Assembly: GCF_023715205.1 (NCBI RefSeq) | Contig: NZ_JAMBNR010000006.1 | Coordinates: 1-64,000 of the forward strand | Reading direction: 5' to 3' | DNA length: 64,000 bases | Source of the DNA: Mesobacillus maritimus | GTDB lineage: Bacteria > Bacillota > Bacilli > Bacillales > Cytobacillaceae | In this document: piece by piece, positions 8,687 through 18,194 of the stretch | How positions within the stretch are numbered: the first letter of the stretch is position 1 | Layout of the letters: each line of letters opens with the position of its first letter | Position numbers and translations under genes: made by a program | Notes under the pieces: model-generated | What the model was told of the DNA's origin: nothing | The model's input: the letters and a program-made list of their open reading frames with translations, nothing else | The model's database searches: none

Positions 8687-9220
8687 TTAGCCATTTTCAT
8701 TAAGTAATTCTAAAATGGCTGGAACAGCAGCTTGAAGCGAAGGTGCTTTACGATCAGCGGCGGTTTCGCCTTCGCCAATAAATACTGTTTTGCATCCGGC
8801 TTTTTCTCCTGCCTCAATATCGCGTTCATGGTCTCCAACCATTACGCTTCTCGTCAGAATAATTTCATGGCGCTGAGCCAAGTCAATCAACATCCCTGGA
8901 TTCGGTTTGCGGCACTCACATCCTGCCTTAGGTTTATGGGGACAGTAACACACTTCTTTAATTTCTCCACCATGTTCTTTTATAAGCTTCATGAGATGGT
9001 CATGAATTTTAATTAAATCCTTTTCCTTAAGGAATCCGAGTCCAACTCCGCCCTGATTCGTCACGACATAAATTTCATAACCTGCCTTGCTTAACTCTGC
9101 AACAGCGTCTGCTGCTCCTTCCAATAAATATAAATCCTTTGGATGATTAACAAATTTCACTTTGCTCGTAAGGACTTCATTTAAAACTCCATCCCGGTCC
9201 AAAAAAATCGCTTGCTTCAT
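8687..9220 (-). CDS. HAD phosphatase, GmhB/HisB-N type
   Basis: A 177-residue HAD-IIIA phosphatase. The DxD motif is in FLDRDGVLNE near residue 7, motif II VVTNQGGVG near 53, and the zinc-binding set CYCPHKPKAGCECRKP near 90-105 that defines the D-glycero-D-manno-heptose 1,7-bisphosphate phosphatase subfamily; motif IV GDHERDIEAG follows. Start at MKQAIF is set by AAAGGAGAGAG. It follows the 3-methyladenine glycosylase with 24 bases between genes, so they are probably co-transcribed. With no heptose pathway nearby, the substrate may be another sugar bisphosphate. Confidence 0.88.
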   Translation of the reverse strand: MKQAIFLDRDGVLNEVLTSKVKFVNHPKDLYLLEGAADAVAELSKAGYEIYVVTNQGGVGLGFLKEKDLIKIHDHLMKLIKEHGGEIKEVCYCPHKPKAGCECRKPNPGMLIDLAQRHEIILTRSVMVGDHERDIEAGEKAGCKTVFIGEGETAADRKAPSLQAAVPAILELLNENG

Positions 9221-9244
9221 CCATCTCTCTCCTTTGTTCAATCT

Positions 9245-9883
9245 TCAAGGCCGCTCTTGTTCCTCAATGCTTTCTGTCTTTTGGTGTCTTGAAACATACG
9301 GGTTGTCTGTAATCCAAAAACGCCACGGATAATCTACAGCTTCTCCCGAGTTTTCGATCCCAATTCGCTTTCCAATTGAAACCCTGGTAGGGTGATAACC
9401 AGTTGCAATAAAAAGAGGAGACTTAGTAAGGAGATGACCGTAATCAGCCATTGTAATATTTAACGCTTTAGTTAGTTTACCTGGACCATTTGTTAGATCC
9501 ACTCCTTTTTGAGATCCCCGTCTAGTTTGCATAATAGCCAATCCTTCAAAAGGTTCAAGTGCTCTTACTAAAACAGCTTCGGGGGAATCCTCTCCACCAC
9601 TGACAACATTAAACAAACAGTGAGTATGCATCCGGTAGATATATGCAAATCCATATTGATGGTACATGATTTCTGTACGTTTGGTGCGACGATTTTGATA
9701 GCTGTGGGCGGCTTGATCATCAGGGCCCATATATGCCTCGGTTTCAACTATGTAACCTGCTGTAATGCCTTCAGGGTCTACTTTTACTAATACAGTGCCT
9801 AATAATGCTTTGGCTAATGATAGCGTTGGTTGTGAGAAAAATTGTCGGTGTACAGGTTGGAAGTCCGTTTGATGATCTTTCAT
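9245..9883 (-). CDS. DNA-3-methyladenine glycosylase, AAG/MPG family
   Basis: A 212-residue base-excision repair glycosylase of the AAG (MPG) fold, removing 3-methyladenine, hypoxanthine and similar damaged bases. Visible family motifs are ETEAYMGPDDQAAHSY near residue 50, YRMHTHCLFNVV near 85, PEAVLVRALEP near 105 and TNGPGKLTKAL near 130. Start at MKDHQT is preceded by AAAGGAGGC. It is upstream of the HAD phosphatase in one probable operon. Confidence 0.92.
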   Translation of the reverse strand: MKDHQTDFQPVHRQFFSQPTLSLAKALLGTVLVKVDPEGITAGYIVETEAYMGPDDQAAHSYQNRRTKRTEIMYHQYGFAYIYRMHTHCLFNVVSGGEDSPEAVLVRALEPFEGLAIMQTRRGSQKGVDLTNGPGKLTKALNITMADYGHLLTKSPLFIATGYHPTRVSIGKRIGIENSGEAVDYPWRFWITDNPYVSRHQKTESIEEQERP

Positions 9884-10042
9884 TTTGCCTCCTTTTATAT
9901 TAAGAAACGCCTGAATATAGAATGTTTTAATAAAGATATTCAAAACCTAAAATTTTTCTAGGCAGAACAAGCCATTGGGTGCAGTTATTCAAATTGCAAG
10001 CCAAGGAGGACTTAGCCTTTTAGGATGAAACGCCATCAGAAA

Positions 10043-10067
10043 AAGCACCTTCTTTTTCAAGGTGCTT
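10043..10067 (-). terminator. Terminator after the KinB-like gene
   Basis: AAGCACCTT pairs with AAGGTGCTT; the minus strand continues into a T-run, about 50 bases past the kinase stop. Confidence 0.7.
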
Positions 10068-10115
10068 CAATTGTTGTGTGCATGCCTAGTGTTATTCCTA
10101 GTATTTGATGAATGG

Positions 10116-11396
10116 TTAGTTCTTATGAGGAAGTTCTAAAGTTGGAAATGTTAAAGAAAATTGAGTCCCTTTATTGAGATGGCTTGTTGCCTTCAGATTT
10201 CCACCCATTTCCCTCAGGATTTTATAGGCAACCATCATTCCTAGCCCAGTTCCTTTCTCCGCCTTCGTAGAAAAATAAGGCTCACCAAGCTTAGCCAGCT
10301 GAGTATGGGACATCCCTACACCAGAATCAATAATATGAATGATGACCGTTTGTTTTGAAGATGAGCTCTTTGCTTCGATCCGCAATACACCGCCGTTTGC
10401 CATTGCTTCAATCCCGTTTTTCATAATGTTCAATAAACATTGTTGAAACTTTGTTGCATCTCCAAGAATATAAAGATTGTCCTGAAGTTGTTGATTAACC
10501 TTTACACTATTATGATTTGCATAGGGAAGGAGCAATTCAATGGATTTCTCCATTTCTGTTTTGACGTTTAACTGTGATACATGGTTATTATGGGGTTTTG
10601 AGAAAGAGAGATAATCACTTAAAATGATTTCAGCGCGGTCTAATTCATCAATAGCCGTATTTAAGTAAAATTGCCGCTTATGCTCAGGAATAGAAGAATC
10701 CTTTAACAATTGTAAAAAACCTCTTGTGACAGTTAAAGGGTTACGGACTTCATGGCTCACACTTGCTGCGAGATGGGAAATGGCTTCATTTTTATCTGAT
10801 TTAATAATCGCTTCACTGAGAATGGTATTTTGAAGAATCAGTTCAATTAAGAATAGAACAATAACCATTCCAGCTATGAGTGTTAGTAAAAATGTTCCGG
10901 AAAGAGAGGAATCAAACGGTTTGTCTTCGATGAAAGATTTTAATGTTACAAAAGTTCCTCCATAAGAAGCCGTAATTCCGGTAACCAGTACAAGCTTTTT
11001 GATCAAACTAAAAGTATGGAAATTCTTTGATAAGTAAGAAACTGTAAAGGTAATAAATAACATCATTGCAACATGAAGCCAAATTCCGATTCCACCAAGT
11101 GGAACACGGACTAATAAGGATAAGAAAAACAAATAAATACTGGCTGACACGCCACCAAAAAGTCCCCCAAGGACAACAGGAATGACTCTTAAGTCATAGA
11201 AAAATTGTTGGTCTTCTGTATAAGAAAAGTTGATGCAAAAAATAATTTGAATTACGGCCGCAATCGCGATGACCCACTTCTTATGTTCGCTCTGAAGGGT
11301 ATTTTGTCGTTTTGTGAAAAAATATTGTACGGTGAATGATGTTATCAGGATAAATAGAAGGTTAAAAAGAAGGTATTTAAATAAGATCATCATCAT
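10116..11396 (-). CDS. KinB-like membrane sensor histidine kinase
   Basis: A kinase of about 426 residues. The first 190 residues contain six hydrophobic segments in the 5TM/LYT-type pattern, followed directly by a HisKA/HATPase unit: H-box SHEVRNPLTVTRGF near residue 215, N-box NIMKNGIEAM, G1 DSGVGM and G2 GTGLGMM. Layout, length and H-box match B. subtilis KinB, a kinase feeding phosphate into the Spo0F-Spo0B-Spo0A relay. No KbaA or response regulator adjoins it. Three ATGs run in tandem at the start; the third has the best spacing to GGAG. Role in sporulation is inferred from family. Confidence 0.85.
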   Translation of the reverse strand: MMMILFKYLLFNLLFILITSFTVQYFFTKRQNTLQSEHKKWVIAIAAVIQIIFCINFSYTEDQQFFYDLRVIPVVLGGLFGGVSASIYLFFLSLLVRVPLGGIGIWLHVAMMLFITFTVSYLSKNFHTFSLIKKLVLVTGITASYGGTFVTLKSFIEDKPFDSSLSGTFLLTLIAGMVIVLFLIELILQNTILSEAIIKSDKNEAISHLAASVSHEVRNPLTVTRGFLQLLKDSSIPEHKRQFYLNTAIDELDRAEIILSDYLSFSKPHNNHVSQLNVKTEMEKSIELLLPYANHNSVKVNQQLQDNLYILGDATKFQQCLLNIMKNGIEAMANGGVLRIEAKSSSSKQTVIIHIIDSGVGMSHTQLAKLGEPYFSTKAEKGTGLGMMVAYKILREMGGNLKATSHLNKGTQFSLTFPTLELPHKN

Positions 11397-11420
11397 TCTC
11401 CATTCCGTTCCTTTTATTTA

Positions 11421-11593
11421 TTAGGCTCTTTCGTACTTTATTGCTTTTGAATAAAAAAGGGTGAATGAGCTAGGTTATACAAAATAATAATCTTGCTTAT
11501 GAGAAAAGAGCTTGTAAACTTTAATGAAAATTGGCTACAATTTCGTTTTTAGGATTTTCAACAACAATCTTTACGAAACCAGCCATTTATTAA
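11421..11593 (+). repeat. Dispersed intergenic repeat, copy 2
   Basis: Begins GGCTCTTTCG, continues with GAGAAAAGAGCTTG and ends AGGATTTTCAACAACAATC then TTTACGAAACCAGCC. The outer GCTCTTTC and inner GAAAAGAGC segments are complementary. The copy is more diverged in its middle than those at 57390 and 62959. Confidence 0.75.
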
Positions 11594-11718
11594 AACTATT
11601 GTATAATAGAAAAATTCCCCTATACAACCACTATTATCTAAAAAGTTACATAATTCCTAAACATTTTACAAAATTCGCAACAAAACGAGACAACAATCGA
11701 CAATTTCTTTTCAATAAT

Positions 11719-11751
11719 AAAGTGCGCCTTTGAGGAAAAGGGCGCACTTTA
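11719..11751. terminator. Bidirectional terminator
   Basis: AAAGTGCGCC(TTT) pairs with (AAA)GGGCGCACTTT. It ends the leftward purine permease transcript. Confidence 0.8.
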
Positions 11752-11771
11752 TTATTGAATATTTTCGATTG

Positions 11772-13070
11772 TTAATGTGGCAAAAAGGCTAACTGGTAAA
11801 AGAACAGAACCGCAAAAATATACATTAGCGGATGAACTTGGCGCCCTTTTCCTTTAACAAGTTTAAGCAAAGGGTAAGAAATAAAGCCAAGTGCAATGCC
11901 TGTTGCGATACTAGAAGTTAATGGCATGCTGAGGAGAATAAGAAAAGCGGGAAAAGCTTCCTCAAGTTCTCCCCATTTAATCTCAGCGATACTACCCATC
12001 ATTAGGAAACCAACTACAATCAATGCTGGTGCTGTAATAGCTGATAGTCCCGAAACCGCACCAACTAACGGTCCAAAAAATGCTGAAATTAGAAACAAGA
12101 CTGCTACTGTAAGAGAAGTTAACCCTGTACGGCCACCAGCTGCAACCCCAGAAGAAGATTCGATATAAGCAGTCGTAGGGCTTGTACCAAAGATTGCGCC
12201 AGTAGCTGTTGCAACAGAATCAGAAAGCAACGCTTGTTTAGCGCGAGGAAGGGAATTTCCCTTCATCAAGCCAGCCTGTTGTGCTACACCAACCATTGTT
12301 CCGGTTGTATCAAAGATGGTTACTAGAATAAATGAAAAGACAACAGCATAAAGGCCATGTGAAACAACCTCTCCAAATGCTGTAATTGGATTTACAACAA
12401 TTAAACCTTCTGGAAGAGATGGCAGCGAAACAAAGCCTTGGTCAAAAGATAGGTGGCCTGTAAAGTAAGCAATCAATCCGGTTAAAACCATCCCGACAAA
12501 AAGGGCTCCCTTTATATTCAGCACCATCAAAATAATGGTAATTGCCAACCCGACTAACGCGAGCAATGCGGAAGCTGAATGCAAATCACCAAGGGCGACT
12601 AAATTAGAAGGGTGAGATGTAATGATGCCTGTCAATCTTAGCCCGTTAAAAGCAATAAATAAACCAATACCTGCCGTAATTCCATATTTTAAAGATGTTG
12701 GAATTGCCTCAATCAATTTTTCTCTAAATGCTGTAAGACTTAGAAGAACAAAGATAATCCCTGCAATAAATACTGCTGCAAATGCTGTTTCATAAGTGAT
12801 GTCATTTGTTCCTACAACAGAGTATGCAAAATAAGCATTTAATCCCATACCTGGAGCAATCGCAATCGGATAATTGGCAAATAGAGCCATCCAAAGCGTT
12901 CCAATAACAGCAGAAATGATGGTAGCTGTAAAGACTTGATCAAATGGAACACCTGCATCAGCAAGGATAACAGGGTTCACAACAACAATATAAACCATTG
13001 TAAAAAAGGTGGTTAAACCAGCTAATAATTCAGTTTTTACATTCGTGTTGTTTTCGCGTAGTTTAAACAT
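11772..13070 (-). CDS. NCS2-family purine permease (PbuO/AzgA-like)
   Basis: A 432-residue paralogue of the permease at 7104-8396, again with 12-14 membrane segments and the motifs GLNAYFAY, FDTTGTMVGVAQQAGL and GTSPTTAYIESSSGVAAGGR. The start at MFKLRE is set by GGAGGAACTA. Unlike the first permease it has no purine aptamer upstream, so the two are controlled differently. Likely an adenine, guanine or hypoxanthine importer; the specific base cannot be told. It sits alone and ends at the 11719 terminator. Confidence 0.9.
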   Translation of the reverse strand: MFKLRENNTNVKTELLAGLTTFFTMVYIVVVNPVILADAGVPFDQVFTATIISAVIGTLWMALFANYPIAIAPGMGLNAYFAYSVVGTNDITYETAFAAVFIAGIIFVLLSLTAFREKLIEAIPTSLKYGITAGIGLFIAFNGLRLTGIITSHPSNLVALGDLHSASALLALVGLAITIILMVLNIKGALFVGMVLTGLIAYFTGHLSFDQGFVSLPSLPEGLIVVNPITAFGEVVSHGLYAVVFSFILVTIFDTTGTMVGVAQQAGLMKGNSLPRAKQALLSDSVATATGAIFGTSPTTAYIESSSGVAAGGRTGLTSLTVAVLFLISAFFGPLVGAVSGLSAITAPALIVVGFLMMGSIAEIKWGELEEAFPAFLILLSMPLTSSIATGIALGFISYPLLKLVKGKGRQVHPLMYIFAVLFFYQLAFLPH

Positions 13071-13475
13071 TAGTTCCTCCAAAATACGAACAATTTTTAC
13101 TTGCGTTAATAATAATATTCGTTTAGTTGATGTTTTTCAAGAGGGAATTTATTTTTTATTGAATATGCTGGGAAAACATTTGTAAGATGAGCCCAAATCA
13201 TAATTGAAACGTTTAGGACAAAATCGAACCGTGAACTTAACTACTACAAGCAAAAATTCCGGTTTAACTACCGTTAATATAGATTGTGCGATTGCCGGAG
13301 ACGGCAATCGTATTTTGACTTAGAATAATTTTCCTGTTATGAAACAGAGTAAATTAGGACTTAAAAACACATACTCTTTTTAAGGGATGAATTCATCCTT
13401 TAGATGGTAACAGAGTCTTTAACAAGAAAAAACTTATTAACTTGACTTCACTTCAATAAAAAGGAGGATCATTGG
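13071..13475. other. Intergenic region with two perfect hairpins
   Basis: No gene seen. CGATTGCCG-GAGA-CGGCAATCG (13289-13310) is a perfect 9-bp stem with a GAGA tetraloop followed only by TATTTTG, so a weak terminator at best. GGATGAATTCATCC (13385-13398) is a perfect 14-base palindrome that extends by further pairs, about 80 bases before the GlsB-type gene. Function of either is not known. Confidence 0.5.
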
Positions 13476-13736
13476 ATGTTTAGCTTTCTTTGGTCATTAA
13501 TCATTGGAGGAATAATTGGATGGTTAGCGGGACTTATCATGGGAAAAGATATCCCAGGAGGAGTATTCGGAAATATTATTGCTGGTTTTATCGGTGCGTG
13601 GCTCGGACAAGCGATTTTAGGTTCTTGGGGTCCAATTGTTGGAGGATTTGCGATACTTCCAGCGTTAATTGGGGCTATCGCATTAGTCTTTATAGCAAGC
13701 CTTATTTTAAGAGGAATGAGAAAATCGACGGACTAA
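13476..13736 (+). CDS. GlsB/YeaQ/YmgE-family small membrane protein
   Basis: An 86-residue protein made almost entirely of three membrane helices, with the glycine-rich repeats GGIIGWLAGLIMG and GNIIAGFIGAWLGQ that define the GlsB/YeaQ/YmgE (transglycosylase-associated) family. These are general-stress membrane proteins of unknown mechanism, often under SigB in Bacillus; a clear SigB promoter was not found here. AAAGGAGG precedes ATG and a strong terminator follows, so it is monocistronic. Confidence 0.88.
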   Translation: MFSFLWSLIIGGIIGWLAGLIMGKDIPGGVFGNIIAGFIGAWLGQAILGSWGPIVGGFAILPALIGAIALVFIASLILRGMRKSTD

Positions 13737-13755
13737 AATTTATATAGCATAGCAT

Positions 13756-13795
13756 AAATAAACCCCTTCCGTGTCTGGAAGGGGTTGTTTATTTT
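13756..13795 (+). terminator. Terminator after the GlsB-type gene
   Basis: AAATAAACCCCTTCC pairs with GGAAGGGGTTGTTTATTT. Confidence 0.88.
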
Positions 13796-14016
13796 ATTAA
13801 GGAAAAGTTATACCATTGAAAATTGCATGTGGAATGGGTTAGACAATTGAATTTAGGATGTCTTGCCACAAGTCATCGCAAAAAAAAAAAACAACTGTAC
13901 CTGTCAGGCAACAAATACTTGACGGGACTAATCGGTCGCTCCACTTTTCGTTTAAGTCGTTAATAAGGTAAAGTGCAGTTGGATAGACCCTGAAGAAGTA
14001 GCTTCCACATACCTAA

Positions 14017-14934
14017 TTAAATTGAATAGGGGTCAATGTTCTTGAAAATCATAGGTTGATCGATAAAAGGAGCATGACAGACAATCTTTTCATTCGTAAA
14101 AGGGTGGACAAGCTCCATTTTGACTGCATGGAGGGCTTGTCGAGGAAAAGAGTGACTTCCATTGTATAGAACATCTCCTGCAAGCGGGTGTCCAATTGAA
14201 CTTAAGTGGACACGAATTTGGTGTGTTCGACCTGTATCTAGTTGACATCGGACCAATGTTTGTTGTTCTTTTTGTTGTCGGCGTAATACTTCATAATGAG
14301 TGATTGCTGTTTGACCTGTGGGCGAGATTCGTCTTCTTACAGCATGGTGTCTGTCGCGGCCGATTGGTTGGTTAATTGTTCCTTTATTTTTTGAAAAAAT
14401 ACCATCGGTAATGGCAAGGTAAGTTCTTTTGATTTTTCGTTCTTCAAGCAATCTGTCTAATAAAGAACCTGCAAAGGCTGTTTTAGCAAACAATACAGCC
14501 CCTGTTGTATCACGGTCAAGGCGATGGATATGCCTTGGTTGTAACAATTCTCCATTTGCTTGTAAATGGAAAGCGGCAGCATTTAACAGTGTATTGCTCT
14601 GGTGAGGCTCATTTGGGTGCGTATCCATACCAGCAGGCTTATTAAAAATCATTAAATGATCATCTTCGTACAAAACTGGAATATCATAAAAGGCAGGAAC
14701 CACTTCATTATCTTGAGAACTAAATAGCTCTAGCTGAAGCGTTTGACCTGGTATCAACAATTGATTCCAGTTAACAGAAAGTCCATTGATTTTCACTTTG
14801 TTTTCCATTCTAAATTGGTGAATCATCTTCTTGGGGGCTTTCCACACATTCCGTAATAAATCGTCTATGGTATAAGTTGACCACTCTTTTGGAATTGTTA
14901 TTTCATACCAAGATCCAACTTTTCGCGTTTTCAT
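14017..14934 (-). CDS. RluA-family pseudouridine synthase (YhcT-like)
   Basis: A 305-residue RNA pseudouridine synthase of the RluA family. Motif II HRLDRDTTG places the catalytic Asp at about residue 140; NKPAG near 98 (motif I) and GRTHQIRVHL (motif III) near 235 are intact. The N-terminal 75 residues form the usual leader without a strong S4 domain. By order next to YhcU it corresponds to B. subtilis YhcT. The target uridine is not known. AAGGAGAAAG precedes ATG. Confidence 0.9.
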   Translation of the reverse strand: MKTRKVGSWYEITIPKEWSTYTIDDLLRNVWKAPKKMIHQFRMENKVKINGLSVNWNQLLIPGQTLQLELFSSQDNEVVPAFYDIPVLYEDDHLMIFNKPAGMDTHPNEPHQSNTLLNAAAFHLQANGELLQPRHIHRLDRDTTGAVLFAKTAFAGSLLDRLLEERKIKRTYLAITDGIFSKNKGTINQPIGRDRHHAVRRRISPTGQTAITHYEVLRRQQKEQQTLVRCQLDTGRTHQIRVHLSSIGHPLAGDVLYNGSHSFPRQALHAVKMELVHPFTNEKIVCHAPFIDQPMIFKNIDPYSI

Positions 14935-15108
14935 TATAGGCTTTCTCCTTCACTTTACATGCTTTTCTTTACCATTGACAGAAAGGGGCTTTATTGTCAA
15001 CTTTTCCCCACTACTATGGTCATAATTACCACCCTTTAATAACTTGGATGTATGTTATTCTAGTCATATCGAATCGGAGAATAGAAGGGATTAAAAGGTG
15101 GGTTATCA

Positions 15109-15507
15109 TTGAAAATTGTATTTGCATCAACGCCAGGACAGGTAGAAAAAGTAGAAGAATTAGCTCAATACTTCTACACCAACATACTACCGATGTATTT
15201 TTCTGATGAGGACATTAGGGAATTTGAAAAGCATGAAGTGCTCAATACGACAAAGGAACTAAATGATAATTTTAGCACATTAGGGGAAGCTTTTCGTGTT
15301 ATTACAAGTTTACAAACCATTATATCTATTTTAGAATCTGGGGACTTTGAAGACAAGTACTTGGATGTGTTTGAGAAGAATGCTAAAACGTTAAGAACGT
15401 ATGGGATTTATTTTCCATTTCATTATCATCAGTTTATCGACGCATTAGACAAAGAATCAGACTATATTAGTATTTACTCAAAAGCAGCCAATGAATACTT
15501 GGTTTAA
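15109..15507 (+). CDS. YhcU-like protein (DUF5365)
   Basis: A 132-residue soluble, mostly helical protein starting MKIVFASTPGQVEKVEEL, recognised as the YhcU (DUF5365) family by sequence and by position between the yhcT-like gene and the pgcA phosphoglucomutase. TTG start with AAAAGGTGGG upstream. No catalytic motif is seen and no function is known. A terminator follows immediately. Confidence 0.8.
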   Translation: MKIVFASTPGQVEKVEELAQYFYTNILPMYFSDEDIREFEKHEVLNTTKELNDNFSTLGEAFRVITSLQTIISILESGDFEDKYLDVFEKNAKTLRTYGIYFPFHYHQFIDALDKESDYISIYSKAANEYLV

Positions 15508-15517
15508 GATTTTATCG

Positions 15518-15551
15518 GGCGCCTGCCAAAGTTGCAGGTGTCTTTTTTTTT
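15518..15551 (+). terminator. Terminator after yhcU-like gene
   Basis: GGCGCCTGC pairs with GCAGGTGTC (one wobble), then nine Ts. Confidence 0.85.
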
Positions 15552-15589
15552 GGACATGCCACACTTCCATTGTTTTTCCAGTTATTCTG

Positions 15590-15619
15590 TTACCGTTATG
15601 AATGAAAATATATTATAAT
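15590..15619 (+). promoter_or_regulatory. Probable pgcA promoter
   Basis: TTACCG, 18-base spacer, TATAAT, ending 38 bases before the phosphoglucomutase start. Confidence 0.5.
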
Positions 15620-15656
15620 GAAATGGTTATGTTTGTAATTAATGGGAGGGCGACTG

Positions 15657-17393
15657 ATGAATTGGAAATTAAAGGCTGAAAAATGGCACCAATTTAATGG
15701 TTTAGATGCTGAACTTAAACAAGAGTTAGACCGACTAGATGACAAGGGTCTTGAAGAGGCCTTTTATAAAGAATTGGAATTCGGAACTGGTGGTATGCGA
15801 GGGGAAATCGGAGTGGGTACAAACCGAATGAATTTATATACCATCCGTAAGGCTTCTGCAGGATTAGGAGAATTTATTTTGGATAGTGGGAAAGAAGCTG
15901 TAGAACGAGGTGTTGTCATTGCTTACGATTCTAGGCATAAATCTCCTGAGTTCGCAATGGAAGCCGCTAAAACCCTCGCAACTAAAGGAATTCGTACATA
16001 TGTTTTTGAGGAGCTAAGACCTACGCCAGTTTTGAGCTTTGCTGTTCGTCATCTCCGAGCCTTTGCGGGTATTGTTATTACTGCTAGTCATAATCCACCT
16101 GAATACAACGGTTTTAAGGTTTATGGCAATGATGGGGCACAGTTAATACCCCAATTCGCAGACAAAGTCATTGAAAAAGTAAAAAATATCGAGAATGAAC
16201 TTTTAATTAATGTGCTCGATGAAAACGAATTAATAGGGAAGAACTTAATTCAAATGATTGGGAAAGAAGTTGATAAGGCTTATCTTGAAAAGCTATTGAC
16301 GATTTCCGAGAACCCGAACCTGTCAAATGAGACAAATGTTAAAGTGGTCTTTACCCCACTCCACGGAACGGCAAACCTACCTGTACGGCAGGGTTTAGAG
16401 GCAATGAATTATAAAAATGTAACCGTTGTAAAAGAACAAGAACAACCAGATCCTGAATTTTCTACGGTAAAAAGCCCTAACCCTGAAGAACATGCTGCTT
16501 TTGAGTTAGCCATAAAAGAAGGGGTTAAAGTGGATGCCGATCTGTTAATTGCGACAGACCCTGATGCTGACCGACTAGGAATTGCTGTCAAAGATGATAA
16601 AGGAGAGTACACGGTCTTAACAGGGAATCAGACAGGTGCTTTATTGCTTCATTATATCTTAACTCAGAAGCAAGGAAAGAGAACTCTTCCTACTAATGGT
16701 TTAGTGTTAAAAACGATTGTTACATCTGATTTAGGAAAAGCGATTGCCTCATCATTTGGGTTAGAAACAATGGATGTGTTAACTGGTTTTAAATTTATTG
16801 CAGAAAAAATTAACCAGTACGAACAAACCAAGGAATATAAATTTCTATTCGGTTATGAGGAAAGCTATGGCTACTTAATTGGGGACTTTGCTCGAGATAA
16901 GGATGCCGTCCAAGCAGCAGTGCTAGCTGTTGAGCTGTGTGCTTATTATAAGAAAAAAGGTATCTCATTATATGAAGCGTTGCTTAACCTCTATGCTGAT
17001 TATGGTTATTATCAAGAAGGATTACGATCCCTCACTCTAAAAGGAAAAGAAGGGGCAGAACTTATCCAAAAAACGCTTGCTGCTTTCCGTGAAGATGGAC
17101 TGGATAGCGTTGATCAAAAGAGAGTCTCTATCGTTGAAGATTATTTAACGGGTGTGCGACAGCACGCGGATGGGACAGAGGAAAATATAGACTTGCCAAA
17201 ATCGAATGTCTTAAAATACCATCTTGAGGATGGATCTTGGGTATGTTTACGACCATCTGGAACAGAACCTAAAATCAAATTTTACTTTGGTGTAAAAGAT
17301 GCAAGTCTTTCAGCTAGTAAGAAAATGCTTCAAGAGCTTGAACAAGGGTTTATGAAGTTAGTTGAAAGCAAAATGGAGTCAGTGAAAAATTAG
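15657..17393 (+). CDS. pgcA: Alpha-phosphoglucomutase
   Basis: A 578-residue phosphohexomutase interconverting glucose 6-phosphate and glucose 1-phosphate, feeding UDP-glucose for glycolipid and teichoic acid synthesis. The phosphoserine loop [11 protein letters not shown] has its Ser at about residue 144; the metal loop DPDADRLG, sugar loop GYEESYGY and phosphate-binding [12 protein letters not shown] follow in order. Length matches PgcA (YhxB). The ATG at 15657 is preferred over 15642 because GGGAGGG lies between them as its ribosome site. Confidence 0.93.
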   Translation: MNWKLKAEKWHQFNGLDAELKQELDRLDDKGLEEAFYKELEFGTGGMRGEIGVGTNRMNLYTIRKASAGLGEFILDSGKEAVERGVVIAYDSRHKSPEFAMEAAKTLATKGIRTYVFEELRPTPVLSFAVRHLRAFAGIVITASHNPPEYNGFKVYGNDGAQLIPQFADKVIEKVKNIENELLINVLDENELIGKNLIQMIGKEVDKAYLEKLLTISENPNLSNETNVKVVFTPLHGTANLPVRQGLEAMNYKNVTVVKEQEQPDPEFSTVKSPNPEEHAAFELAIKEGVKVDADLLIATDPDADRLGIAVKDDKGEYTVLTGNQTGALLLHYILTQKQGKRTLPTNGLVLKTIVTSDLGKAIASSFGLETMDVLTGFKFIAEKINQYEQTKEYKFLFGYEESYGYLIGDFARDKDAVQAAVLAVELCAYYKKKGISLYEALLNLYADYGYYQEGLRSLTLKGKEGAELIQKTLAAFREDGLDSVDQKRVSIVEDYLTGVRQHADGTEENIDLPKSNVLKYHLEDGSWVCLRPSGTEPKIKFYFGVKDASLSASKKMLQELEQGFMKLVESKMESVKN

Positions 17394-17399
17394 AATGTC

Positions 17400-17447
17400 T
17401 AAAGAGGGTGTCCAAGGTATAAACTTTTGGGCAGCCTCTTTCTTTTT
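17400..17447 (+). terminator. Terminator after pgcA
   Basis: AAAGAGG-GTGTCC..AA pairs with TT..GGGCAG-CCTCTTT, followed by CTTTTTT. Confidence 0.75.
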
Positions 17448-17604
17448 TACGGAGATGTGATAATTTTTTCACTTCAAGTGCTTTCTTTCCGTGGTCCGAA
17501 ACAGGTGACCCCAGGAACAGGAGCCAAGCGCTTTCTATTCCAATCACCTTATGCACAACAAACAGAATTCAGCAAATTAAACCCAAGAATTTGGATAAAA
17601 TAAC

Positions 17605-17659
17605 AAAAGAGGCGACTCTCTGACCGAATATATTCGTTCTTTTGAGTAGGCCTCTTTTG
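17605..17659. terminator. Hairpin terminator between pgcA and yhdB-like gene
   Basis: AAAAGAGGC pairs with GCCTCTTTT, with an inner CGAATATATTCG palindrome. It lies about 35 bases past the yhdB stop on the minus strand. Confidence 0.7.
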
Positions 17660-17692
17660 CTATGGTGGAATTAACTAAATCCAATTGTTGTG

Positions 17693-17956
17693 TTAATAAT
17701 GTAGATTGTAATCAAATTCAAGAGGTTGAACGAGATCTGGTTCTGTCACTTGGTTTGCATGGTCAATGTATCGCAACAATGCATACAAATGTTTCTGGAT
17801 AACAGTGTAGTCTTTTTCAAAGTTATAGGCATGAAGAAAATGTTCAATTTTCTTCGATAAAAACTGATCCTCGGTGCGAACCATTAGGATTAATAAATTG
17901 TCCCATTGTGAACGATGTGTATAGTAAAGGGCACGATCGTAATCCACTTTATTCAT
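17693..17956 (-). CDS. YhdB-like protein
   Basis: An 87-residue soluble protein of the YhdB family (start MNKVDYDRALYYTHRSQWDNLLILMVRT). The ATG at 17956 has the correct spacing to AAGGAGG; the frame's earlier ATG is too close. The gene is near spoVR as in B. subtilis. No function is known and no motif suggests one. Confidence 0.8.
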   Translation of the reverse strand: MNKVDYDRALYYTHRSQWDNLLILMVRTEDQFLSKKIEHFLHAYNFEKDYTVIQKHLYALLRYIDHANQVTEPDLVQPLEFDYNLHY

Positions 17957-18136
17957 TGTCATTCCTCCTTATTGAGGAGTTGAAATTATTATATGTGAAA
18001 GACGGAAAAAACAACTGAGAAAAACTTGGAGTTATTGACTTGATAGGGTTTTCAATATCTGGCTGTATAAACCTTTAAAAAGTGTTTAAATAATAAGGTG
18101 AAATTGAACTTTATTTGCAGAGTTTTAAAAGCTCGC

Positions 18137-18165
18137 TCATCTTTCTTTCTTTTTTTTCATACATT
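18137..18165 (+). promoter_or_regulatory. SigE-type promoter of spoVR
   Basis: TCATCTT, a 14-base spacer and CATACATT match the SigE -35 and -10 consensus closely, ending 29 bases before the spoVR start. B. subtilis spoVR is a SigE gene, consistent with this. Confidence 0.75.
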
Positions 18166-18194
18166 GGAATAAGGAAGGAAAGGGGGAGAGTCGG

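Noticed and set aside
13087-13121. Inverted CGAAC and TTCG as PurR boxes for the second purine permease
   Set aside because: The spacing is several bases too long and the flanking bases differ from the PurBox consensus.
13860-13960. CTGTCAGGCAACAAATACTT region as an insertion-sequence end
   Set aside because: It looks familiar as a mobile-element border, but no partner repeat or transposase frame was found.
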